Shown here: piece by piece, positions 25,637-32,978 of the stretch
Position numbering within the stretch: position 1 is the stretch's first letter
Layout of the letters: the number at the start of each line of letters is the position of its first letter
Source: Parvibaculum sp.
Lineage (GTDB): Bacteria; Pseudomonadota; Alphaproteobacteria; Parvibaculales; Parvibaculaceae
Length of the DNA: 64,000 nt
Reading direction: 5' to 3'
Assembly (NCBI GenBank): GCA_030645235.1
Contig: JAUSMV010000030.1
Span: forward strand, 992,001-1,056,000
Position numbers and translations under genes: made by a program
The notes under the pieces: model-generated
The model's input: the letters and a program-made list of their open reading frames with translations, nothing else
Databases searched by the model: none
What the model was told of the DNA's origin: nothing

Positions 25637-26818
25637 TTAAAGCTGGGCAAGCAAACCCTTTTTGGTCAGCCATGTTTTCACGATGCCGACGGCTTCGGCC
25701 ATCTTGTCAGGCTGACCGATATAATAATGCGTTGCGCCCTTCACCTCATGAAATTCTTTGTCATTGTGTTTTACACCGGCGAACAGGCGGGCGGCATGGC
25801 TCGGCGTGCAGGCATCATCCGCGCTGTTTTGAATGACGAGAACCGGCACGGATATGTCACCGGCGCATTTCGGGCCGTCCGCGCGGCTTTCAGCGTAGGA
25901 CCATTGCGACAGCCAGGCGCGGAGCGAGCAGAAGCGGGCAAGTCCGGCAGGCATCATATTGACGATTTTAGGCTCGCCCATGAAACACCAGTTCGGCCCT
26001 TTGCGGTCATTGGGTTCGATCGACGGGTCCATCCAGCGCGGATCGGCCATGGTGCCATGGACCACGAAGCCAAATTCCTCATTGGTGCGGCCCTGACGTT
26101 TCAGGCTGCCGAGTTTCTCTTTGACCCAATTGTCGATTTTCAGCGAGCGCGCAATCTGCGCCGCACGGAAATGGGCCACATAGTCATCGGCAAATTTCGG
26201 CTTGTTCGGGTTCTTCGGATCGTAAAGATCGAGTTCCACAATGCGGTCATCGGGGTTCATCTCATCGCGGATCGACGGGTCGAGCCATTCGGTCAGCGTA
26301 ATCGCGCGGCTGACATGCGCGGCAAGCTGCAACACGGCATCGGCCTTGATGAGTTTCGCACCGACAACATCCACCGCGTCGCCCGCAGGTGTCGCCGTGA
26401 TCCAGGGCTTTTCGGCTTGCGACTGATAGAACATCGAGAGCGAGCCGCCACCGGACCAACCGGCAAGGATCACTTTTTCAAAGCCGAGTTTCTCTTTGGC
26501 ATATTTGATGTACTGACCCAGATCAAGGATCACTTTTTCCATGATCAGCGCGCTGTCATTATGCGGATAGCGGCTCGCGCATGTGAGACAGGGAATACCA
26601 GCCGCCGCAAGCGCATTGGGCATGGGCAGCAGGTTCATCGTGCCGGTCGGATGCATAAAAACAAGAATGGTTTTCGATGTCGAGCCGACAGGTTTCAGAA
26701 ACTGACCTTCAACCACGATCTGATTGAGAGCGCCTGCATAGGTCTCTTTGAAGGCGGCTTGTTCCTGCCAATGCAAATGAAACGGAATGCGCTCAACGGC
26801 GTAGGTGGGCGCGCTCAT
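25637..26818 (-). CDS. Large alpha/beta hydrolase
   Basis: A 393-residue alpha/beta hydrolase with FMHPTGTMNLLP at the oxyanion hole, nucleophile elbow GWSGGGS (Ser near 120), acidic residues in QNSADDACTPSH, and the catalytic His in GATHYYIG. An insertion of roughly 150 residues after the elbow forms a large lid. No signal peptide is seen, so it is cytosolic. The start codon overlaps the stop of the upstream enoyl-CoA isomerase-like gene (ATGA), showing translational coupling; it may act on an acyl-CoA or ester intermediate of that pathway (inference). Confidence 0.82.
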   Translation of the reverse strand: MSAPTYAVERIPFHLHWQEQAAFKETYAGALNQIVVEGQFLKPVGSTSKTILVFMHPTGTMNLLPMPNALAAAGIPCLTCASRYPHNDSALIMEKVILDLGQYIKYAKEKLGFEKVILAGWSGGGSLSMFYQSQAEKPWITATPAGDAVDVVGAKLIKADAVLQLAAHVSRAITLTEWLDPSIRDEMNPDDRIVELDLYDPKNPNKPKFADDYVAHFRAAQIARSLKIDNWVKEKLGSLKRQGRTNEEFGFVVHGTMADPRWMDPSIEPNDRKGPNWCFMGEPKIVNMMPAGLARFCSLRAWLSQWSYAESRADGPKCAGDISVPVLVIQNSADDACTPSHAARLFAGVKHNDKEFHEVKGATHYYIGQPDKMAEAVGIVKTWLTKKGLLAQL

Positions 26819-27627
26819 GCCGAGACCTTTTTGAAATCGGGTTTGCGTTTGTTGAGGAAGGCATCAACCGCCTCGTGATGTTCGGGCGTGGTCCAGCATT
26901 CTTTCAGCGCATCGGTCTCGCGCTTCTGAGCAAGATTAAGGTCTGTGGTGCAGGCATTCTCGGTGAGCAAGGCCTTGGTCATGCGAAGCTGACGCGAAGG
27001 ATTATCAGCAATGAGATTGCCAAGTTCAAAAGCCTTGGTCAGAAGCTCGGCCTGCGGCACGACATATTCGCAGAGGCCTTTGGCTTTCGCTTCGGCAGCG
27101 GGATAAAGGCGGCCTGTCAGCATCATTTCGCTCGCCTGCCCCCAGCCCATGCGGCTCACGAGGAAATGCGACGAGGCAAGTTCCGGCACGATGCCCATTT
27201 TGACAAAGACCAAACCAAAGCGTGCTTCTTCGGCCGCGACGATAATATCAAAGGGCAGGATCATCGTAACGCCGATACCGACCGCGACGCCGTTGACCGC
27301 TGCAATCAAAGGCTTTGAGGAGCGCGTGAGTTTGATCCAGTCAACATTCGCTGGCATGCCGCCGGAGCCGCCTGCCGTGTTCTCGCCGGGGTCTCGGCCA
27401 TCAACGCGGGTTTTGAAAACAGCGTCCACGTCAGCACCGGCGCAGAAACCACGGCCCGACCCCGTCATCACAATCGCGCCGATGTCGCGGTCAGCATTGG
27501 CGTCTTCAATCGCGTGGGCGAGTTCGCCCGCCATATGCGGTGTCCATGCGTTGAGCTTGTCGGGGCGCATCAATGTGATGAGCGCGACCGCACCCTTTTT
27601 TTCAAAGGCGATTTGCTGGTAGGCCAT
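26815..27627 (-). CDS. Enoyl-CoA hydratase/isomerase family protein, probable delta3-delta2-enoyl-CoA isomerase
   Basis: A 270-residue crotonase-fold protein with FCAGADVDAVF as CoA/oxyanion motif. The two Glu of true hydratases are absent: the position in GGGCE is Thr121 (VGIGVTM) and that in GQPE is Phe141 (FGLVF). Instead Glu149 in GIVPELASSHF aligns with the catalytic Glu of peroxisomal-type enoyl-CoA isomerases (SPEGCSS). It therefore likely shifts 3-enoyl-CoA double bonds to position 2 for beta-oxidation of unsaturated acids. ATG 27627 has GGGGAGGGA just upstream; longer reading adds no domain. It is first in a likely three-gene operon with two hydrolases. Confidence 0.85.
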   Translation of the reverse strand: MAYQQIAFEKKGAVALITLMRPDKLNAWTPHMAGELAHAIEDANADRDIGAIVMTGSGRGFCAGADVDAVFKTRVDGRDPGENTAGGSGGMPANVDWIKLTRSSKPLIAAVNGVAVGIGVTMILPFDIIVAAEEARFGLVFVKMGIVPELASSHFLVSRMGWGQASEMMLTGRLYPAAEAKAKGLCEYVVPQAELLTKAFELGNLIADNPSRQLRMTKALLTENACTTDLNLAQKRETDALKECWTTPEHHEAVDAFLNKRKPDFKKVSA

Positions 27628-27767
27628 TTGTCCCTCCCCGGAGATTTTTTGTTGGTTCAAGTCTAGGCCGGAGGTGAACCATGCGACAAGCAGGCATAGA
27701 AGGCTTGACGCTGCGTCGGCCTTGGCCTGCAATGGCACCCATAAAATCATTTCGGGGAAAGAAGCTC

Positions 27768-28556
27768 ATGGATCTGCATCTCAAAGGGAAAACAGTCTTC
27801 ATCGCAGGTGCGAGCCGTGGCATCGGCCTTGGCATCGCGCGGGCTTTTGCCAAAGAAGGCGCGAAAGTGGCCCTGACCGGACGCGGTGAGGCGTCGCTTG
27901 ATGCCGCTCAGGCGCTCATCGTGGCGGAGGGCGCCGACAAGAACAACATCATCACCATTGCGGGCGACATGACCGCTTCGGCGGTGATTGCCGAGGCGCT
28001 TGATGCGACGGAGAAAAAACTTGGCCCCGTCCATTGCGCCATCGGCAATGTCGGGCTTGGCCGCGCGCCTTTGGGCTTTGATGTGTCGGACGAAGATTGG
28101 GAAGCCGACGTCAAACAAAATCTGCTCGGCGGCGTCTATCTCGCACGCGAAGCCCTGAAACGGATTCTCGCGCGACCGGCGGAACAACGCGAGGGCGCGA
28201 ACCTCATTCTCATTTCGTCCATTGCCGGTGTCGATGCTCTTGGTACACCGCTTACATATTCCGCGACAAAATCCGCGATCAATCACACGACGAAGTCACT
28301 CGCCAAAATCGTCGGCAAAGAAAATGTGCGCGTCAACGCGATTGCGCCGGGCAACATCATCTTTGAAGGCGGCGACTGGCAGGCGCGTGTGGATGAGCGG
28401 CCCGACGCATGGGGCCGCTGGATCAAACGCGAAGTGGCGCTCCGCCGCTTCGGCAAGGTGGAAGAAATTGCGGACGCCGCTTTGTTCCTTGCCAGTTCGC
28501 GGGCGAGCTTTATCACCGGCGAAATTTTTGTCGTCGATGGCGGTCAGGTCCGCTGA
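27768..28556 (+). CDS. Short-chain dehydrogenase/reductase
   Basis: A 262-residue classical SDR: nucleotide motif AGASRGIGLGIA (~12-23), ISSIAG with the catalytic Ser, and YSATK with Tyr and Lys. The C-terminal SSRASFITGEIFVVDGG is typical. The substrate is unknown. ATG 27768 starts the family N-terminus MDLHLKGKTVFIAG; an upstream in-frame start at 27681 would overlap the divergent isomerase promoter. The intergenic space to the divergent gene at 27627 is 140 bp and should hold both promoters. Confidence 0.88.
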   Translation: MDLHLKGKTVFIAGASRGIGLGIARAFAKEGAKVALTGRGEASLDAAQALIVAEGADKNNIITIAGDMTASAVIAEALDATEKKLGPVHCAIGNVGLGRAPLGFDVSDEDWEADVKQNLLGGVYLAREALKRILARPAEQREGANLILISSIAGVDALGTPLTYSATKSAINHTTKSLAKIVGKENVRVNAIAPGNIIFEGGDWQARVDERPDAWGRWIKREVALRRFGKVEEIADAALFLASSRASFITGEIFVVDGGQVR

Positions 28557-28594
28557 AGTCAGGGCGTCAAGGGGGGATATTTTATTTTTCCCGC

Positions 28595-28616
28595 CCTATC
28601 CCCGCCTGGGGATAGG
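28595..28616. repeat. Perfect hairpin in the SDR-GST convergent gap
   Basis: A 9-bp perfect stem CCTATCCCC/GGGGATAGG with a 4-nt loop lies 38 bp after the SDR stop. No T-run follows on either strand, so it is not a classical terminator, although a T-rich stretch (28579-28589) lies just before it. The rest of the 216-bp gap to 28772 contains a small ORF-like stretch that I did not accept as a gene. Confidence 0.5.
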
Positions 28617-28772
28617 CGCGCGCGCCCGCGAATGTGACACTCGACGAACAGAACAGCGATCTCTGCATGGAAACACTCGATCTCTTGCAAGAAATGCTAA
28701 CTGCTTCGAGGTCGCTCAGGGTCCGAAATTTCTTATCCCCGCCCCGTGAGAGAGGGTGGAGAGTGAAATTCG

Positions 28773-29876
28773 TCAGGCCAAAACCAGCCTGAAATTCTTT
28801 CGTGTGAGACGCGGAAAGGCCGGAAATTCCATCAGCGTTTCACCGCCGGATTGACGCAAAAGATCAGCCGCGCGCAGCTTGTCGTCTTCTTCAAGCGAGG
28901 CGATAAAATCAAGCGGACGCTGAAGCATCCAAAGTTCAAACGGAAAAATTGCACGTTGCTCTTTGACATTACCGAGTGTGAATTCATGCATGCCAAGTGC
29001 GCGCGGCACATCAGCACCGGACTCAAGAGCCGCATTGTCGGCACGCCAATGCACCAGCTTGTGTGCGGTATCAACAAGCACAGGCATCATCTCGCGCATC
29101 ATGCGCGCGAGAACAGGAATGAGTGTTTCAGGAATTTCATCGCGCGGCAGAAACTCACCACCTTTCGGATGCGGTGGTGTCATCATGCGCTCAACCCATT
29201 TAGCGACATGCGGCGCGCGCGCTTTCATCAGCTCGCCGGATGCGGGATCGCGATATTGATGCGCGTAGAGCGGACCGACAAGTCCGAAGTCGCCGATGGA
29301 AGGACGCGTACCGAATAAGAACTCATGCGCTTTGAAATGCACATCCAGCTCATCAAGCAGACCTTCATAAGACTGCTCAATCGCGGCTTCTGTGTTGGGT
29401 GTCACACCGAGAAAAGGAAGCGCACCGGCAAAGGGTTTTGAGATTTTGAGACCCGCTTCGCGTTGCAACTCAGCGGGTTTTCCGGGCAGGCTCATCTTGC
29501 CGAACTCGGCAATGGCGAAATCATAATTGCGGTTCCAGCGATAATGCATCGCCGTAATTTTCAGCCATTCATCGCCATAGACCTCAAGCAACAATGCGGC
29601 GAGGCGCTGGCGCACACCTGTCGGATAGATAGGTGCGGCGGGGAAGCGCTTTTCCAACTCGTCAATAATCTCGGTGGAGTCCTGCAGCGTCTCATCTTCC
29701 GGGGTGATCACAACAGGGATCACCGGCCAGCCGACGCGCGGCAGGATGACGTTGCGATAGACGTCAGGCGTGTTCAGAACTTCAGAAAAAGGGATGCGTT
29801 TGTAACGCAGATAGGCGCGAACCTTGCCGGAGAAATAGCTGACTTCTGATCCGTAAAGTGTGTAGCCGAGCGTCAT
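28773..29876 (-). CDS. Glutathione S-transferase family protein, extended
   Basis: A 367-residue protein with a thioredoxin-like GST N-domain (residues ~3-85; SYFSGKVRAYLRYK, VPVV-like WPVIPVVI, then DSTEIIDEL for glutathione binding) and an all-helical C-domain (GTRPSIGDFGLVGPLYAH is the N-capping region). It is longer than the usual 200-230 residues: about 130 extra C-terminal residues include FPFELWMLQRPLDF. It probably conjugates or isomerises a lipid or xenobiotic. GGGAGA precedes ATG 29876. It stands alone, convergent with the SDR. Confidence 0.87.
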   Translation of the reverse strand: MTLGYTLYGSEVSYFSGKVRAYLRYKRIPFSEVLNTPDVYRNVILPRVGWPVIPVVITPEDETLQDSTEIIDELEKRFPAAPIYPTGVRQRLAALLLEVYGDEWLKITAMHYRWNRNYDFAIAEFGKMSLPGKPAELQREAGLKISKPFAGALPFLGVTPNTEAAIEQSYEGLLDELDVHFKAHEFLFGTRPSIGDFGLVGPLYAHQYRDPASGELMKARAPHVAKWVERMMTPPHPKGGEFLPRDEIPETLIPVLARMMREMMPVLVDTAHKLVHWRADNAALESGADVPRALGMHEFTLGNVKEQRAIFPFELWMLQRPLDFIASLEEDDKLRAADLLRQSGGETLMEFPAFPRLTRKNFRLVLA

Positions 29877-29954
29877 AGCTCTTATGTCTCCCGATAGCGT
29901 CCCTCTGTGACAGGTCTTTTAGCCCTTGGAAGGGGGCCGTGTCCAATCATGCGG

Positions 29955-31460
29955 TCAATCGCGATTGACGAGACGCAAAAAGGGGAGTTCAGGGGCGGCA
30001 TTGTGATCTTCACCCATCAGAGGCACACAGCGCGAAGCCGGCAAAAGGAATGTAACCGATGTGCCGTGGCCGAGGCGGCTTTCAATACTGAGACTGCCGC
30101 CATGCGCTTCGAGTAGGTGCTTGGCAATCGGCAGGCCAAGACCCGCACCATTGGCGCGCGAGATGAGCGGATCACCCAGACGCACAAAGGGCTCCTGACA
30201 GAACGCGATTTCGTCAGCTGCGATACCGACGCCTGTATCCGTCACCGTGAGGCAGAAGCCTTCGTTGGCATAGCTCAGGTCGAGCGTAATGCGGCCACCC
30301 GCGCACGTGTAGTTCAGCGCGTTCGATATGAGATTGTGCAGCACCTGCCGGATTTTGGTGCGGTCGGCATAGAGGCCGGTGCCCGGATGGCGGATATTGA
30401 TGTTGATGATGATACCCGCCTCTGTCGCCGCGGTGGTAAATTCCCGCACCAGTTCATGCGCGAGTATCACGGGATCAAAGCGCGATTCCGCCAGTGTCAT
30501 TTCACCCGTGCGGGCGCGCGAGACTTCCAGAATGCTGTCAATGAGCGCCAATGCCTCGTTGCCGCTGCTGTGAATGGATTGTGCATAGTCGAGATAACGG
30601 GGCGAGAGAGCGCCGAACATTTGCTGGCGCATCATGTCGGAAAAACCAAGCACCGCATTCATCGGCGTGCGCAACTCATGACTCAGGTGCGCGAAGCTCA
30701 CCCATTTGGAACGCATGGCGGCTTCGGTTGCGGCTTCGGCAACCGCTAGGCTGTCGGCCAGCAATTCATTCTTGGCGCGCTGACGCAACGCCGAAAGAAC
30801 GCTGCGATTGAACGTCAGCACGTTGACGACAAGGGCGATGCCATAAAGAGCGATCAAAAACGCATAAAGCCTGCCATTGGGTGAGGCCTGTATGAAATTG
30901 GCATAGATCAATGCCGTCAGCGTGGTGAGAAAAAAACCAAAGAAAACCGGGAGACTTGGCCCAATGGCTGAGAGGGTGCCGCTGATGCAGCCGATAACGA
31001 TCAGAGAGACAATGACAAGGCTTCCACTGGACAGGGTGGGTCCGAAACAGACGATGAAGACACCCCAGACGAGGCCAAGCGCAGCAGCAAAGACAGCATG
31101 TTCATTGAGGCGGTGTGTGATGACATCCAGTGAAAGGCGCTCGCTTGTGTTTTGCTTCTTGTGCCATTTCACACGCGCAAAGAGGCCCCAGGAAACGACA
31201 GCCAGTCCGGCGAGCCACACAGCCAAAACGACCGGGGTCACTTCATGTCGAATTATAAAGGCAACGACGATCCCGGCAAAAAAATTACCAAAGATGGTTT
31301 TAGCGGCTGCGTCCAGGAGATCCAGTTGCCCGCGGCGCATGCGTGTTGTCACGTCAAGGCGTCTTGCATGATCAATCCGTCTTTCCTGTCCGTAATCCGA
31401 ACGCACATCGCCCACGGCAAAGGCCGCGCGCAGTCGCTCAAGAATTGAAAATGCAGACAT
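29955..31460 (-). CDS. Membrane-bound sensor histidine kinase
   Basis: A 501-residue histidine kinase. About five to six hydrophobic segments lie between residues 55 and 215. They are followed by a HisKA domain with the phosphorylated His in FAHLSHELRTPMNAVLGFSD, and a HATPase domain with HNLISNALNYT (N box), DTGVGIA (G1) and GAGLGLPIAKHLLEAHGG (G2). No PAS, HAMP or receiver domain is visible, and no response-regulator gene is adjacent, so it is an orphan resembling PleC/DivJ-like output kinases in layout. ATG 31460 begins just before the cytoplasmic region; ATG 31514 would add 18 basic residues. The signal is unknown. Confidence 0.9.
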   Translation of the reverse strand: MSAFSILERLRAAFAVGDVRSDYGQERRIDHARRLDVTTRMRRGQLDLLDAAAKTIFGNFFAGIVVAFIIRHEVTPVVLAVWLAGLAVVSWGLFARVKWHKKQNTSERLSLDVITHRLNEHAVFAAALGLVWGVFIVCFGPTLSSGSLVIVSLIVIGCISGTLSAIGPSLPVFFGFFLTTLTALIYANFIQASPNGRLYAFLIALYGIALVVNVLTFNRSVLSALRQRAKNELLADSLAVAEAATEAAMRSKWVSFAHLSHELRTPMNAVLGFSDMMRQQMFGALSPRYLDYAQSIHSSGNEALALIDSILEVSRARTGEMTLAESRFDPVILAHELVREFTTAATEAGIIININIRHPGTGLYADRTKIRQVLHNLISNALNYTCAGGRITLDLSYANEGFCLTVTDTGVGIAADEIAFCQEPFVRLGDPLISRANGAGLGLPIAKHLLEAHGGSLSIESRLGHGTSVTFLLPASRCVPLMGEDHNAAPELPFLRLVNRD

Positions 31461-31535
31461 GACGACACCGATGAACAACCTCCGGCGACGGAACGCCAAA
31501 GGGGATTTCCTCAATGTCCATTGCTACTGTGCCGC

Positions 31536-31555
31536 GATGTAGGAACACCTACATC
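31536..31555. promoter_or_regulatory. Perfect palindrome upstream of the histidine kinase gene
   Basis: GATGTAGG (31536-31543) and CCTACATC (31548-31555) form a perfect 8-bp inverted repeat with a 4-nt spacer, 76 bp upstream of the kinase ATG and 45 bp after the ArfB stop. It could be an operator or the ArfB terminator, but no T-run follows on the minus strand. Confidence 0.4.
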
Positions 31556-31599
31556 ACGCCATAATCTTCGTTCACACTTTTCTAGGGATAAAACTCGCA

Positions 31600-32025
31600 C
31601 TAATCCAAGGCCGGCGACGCCTTACCACGCAATTGTTTCACTGATCCGCGCTTGGTTTTCTCGTCCACACGACGTTTCTTAACAGTTTTTGACAATTTGG
31701 TGGGCACACGGAATTTGGGGCGATGGGCAGCAGCCTTGATGAGCGCGACAAGCCGGGCGATGGCATCTTTGCGATTGGCATCCTGCGTACGATAGGACGA
31801 TGCGGTCAGCACAATGACGCCGTCCACGGTGAGGCGCGAACCTGCAAGCTTGGCGAGGCGCATCTTGACGGGTTCGGGCAACGAGGGCGAGCGCAACACA
31901 TCAAAACGCAGTTGCACGGCGGTTGCGACTTTGTTGACGTTCTGACCGCCCGGTCCGCCCGCGCGGATGAAGCTCAACTCGATCTCGGCAGGCGAGATCG
32001 ACAGGCTTTGATTGATCTGGATCAT
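31600..32025 (-). CDS. arfB: Alternative ribosome-rescue factor ArfB (peptidyl-tRNA hydrolase)
   Basis: A 141-residue protein of the YaeJ/ICT1 family that releases peptides from ribosomes stalled without a stop codon. The catalytic GGQ is in RAGGPGGQNVNKVATAV (near residues 26-28). The basic tail (KLSKTVKKRRVDEKTKRGSVKQLRGK) is the part that inserts into the empty mRNA channel. The length is normal. It starts 27 nt after the secreted unknown protein gene on the same strand, so the two are probably co-transcribed. Confidence 0.93.
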   Translation of the reverse strand: MIQINQSLSISPAEIELSFIRAGGPGGQNVNKVATAVQLRFDVLRSPSLPEPVKMRLAKLAGSRLTVDGVIVLTASSYRTQDANRKDAIARLVALIKAAAHRPKFRVPTKLSKTVKKRRVDEKTKRGSVKQLRGKASPALD

Positions 32026-32052
32026 CGTGGTGGCCGGCGTCCCGAAAGGTGC

Positions 32053-32823
32053 TCAGGGTTTGGCGAGCCGCGCCTGAGCCTCATCATTGTTCAGGACATC
32101 AACAAGCAACATTTGGCGGCAGGCATCAATACAAATGAGAGCGGCCCGCGGGAGATTGTCGCTGACATAGAAGTAAATGTTGTAGCGCATATCATAGATG
32201 CTGCTGACCGCATCAAGCTGATAGACGCGCTCGACATCGGCCCCCGCCAGCACCGCGCCGGGCCTGGACTGGGCGGCATCCAACATGCTTACAGCCCGCT
32301 CGCGCTTTTTGCCCGTGGCTTCGGAAGCGTAAATATGTTTGAAGCGCACATTGTAAGAGGGATTGTAATCAACGGTGCGCGGCATGGCGGCAATGCCCGG
32401 TGGTAGAGCCAGAACCGACACAGGCTCTTTGGTGCCATGGGCGAACCAGACCATGCCTTCGATCGGCACAAGTGCCTGAGCCTGCGGCGCGCAGACGAGG
32501 ACCATCCAGAACTTGAACGGCGCGGGCACGGACGGGACGGTATTGGCCGGTGCGTGGGCACACAGGAGATCATTGCCATCGGTTTTGGGGCGGATGGAAC
32601 TTGTTACTTCGTGGGTCGGTGCTTCGGGTGCCGGAACGACGGCGTCCGTCTTGTCGGAACCAAAGGAGTAGGAACCCGACGTGAAAACATCCGGGTCGAC
32701 AGGAGCGGAAGCCGGAATTTCATCATCGTCAGCAATCGGAGCCATGACCGCTCCGGCCCGCGCCGGCGCGACCGCAAGCAGAGACAAAAACAGGAATAAA
32801 GGCAGACGAAGCGCGGGGGGCAT
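32053..32823 (-). CDS. Secreted or periplasmic protein of unknown function
   Basis: A 256-residue protein with a Sec signal peptide (hydrophobic residues 5-20, cleavage likely after PARA at 23). The mature part begins with an acidic low-complexity stretch (ADDDEIPASAPVDPD) and then a compact domain with three cysteines (LLCAH, VLVCAP, LICIDACRQM). I do not recognise the family. The central part (VWFAHGTKEPVSVLALPPG) suggests beta structure. It precedes arfB by 27 nt. A role at the envelope is inferred only from the signal peptide. Confidence 0.7.
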   Translation of the reverse strand: MPPALRLPLFLFLSLLAVAPARAGAVMAPIADDDEIPASAPVDPDVFTSGSYSFGSDKTDAVVPAPEAPTHEVTSSIRPKTDGNDLLCAHAPANTVPSVPAPFKFWMVLVCAPQAQALVPIEGMVWFAHGTKEPVSVLALPPGIAAMPRTVDYNPSYNVRFKHIYASEATGKKRERAVSMLDAAQSRPGAVLAGADVERVYQLDAVSSIYDMRYNIYFYVSDNLPRAALICIDACRQMLLVDVLNNDEAQARLAKP

Positions 32824-32910
32824 GCTTACTCACTGCGAGACGAAGGGCAGGTGTGCAGTCTAGCAGGTGATTCCTGATTGACGCCATTAAATCGGACCAC
32901 AAACGACAAC

Positions 32911-32931
32911 GCCCGGAAAAGATGTCCGGGC
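32911..32931 (-). terminator. Probable terminator of the autotransporter gene
   Basis: A 7-bp stem GCCCGGA/TCCGGGC with a 7-nt loop, 48 bp beyond the autotransporter stop; on the minus strand a T-rich stretch (GTTGTCGTTTGT) follows. The T-run is weak, so efficiency is uncertain. Confidence 0.5.
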
Positions 32932-32978
32932 ATTGCTGATTTTATGTATCACCTGAAAGAATGATTATGCGGTGGCTT

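Noticed and set aside
28634-28790. Short reading frame in the SDR-GST gap
   Set aside because: No ribosome-binding site, overlaps the 3' end of the GST gene, and no recognisable domain; kept only as a low-interest observation.
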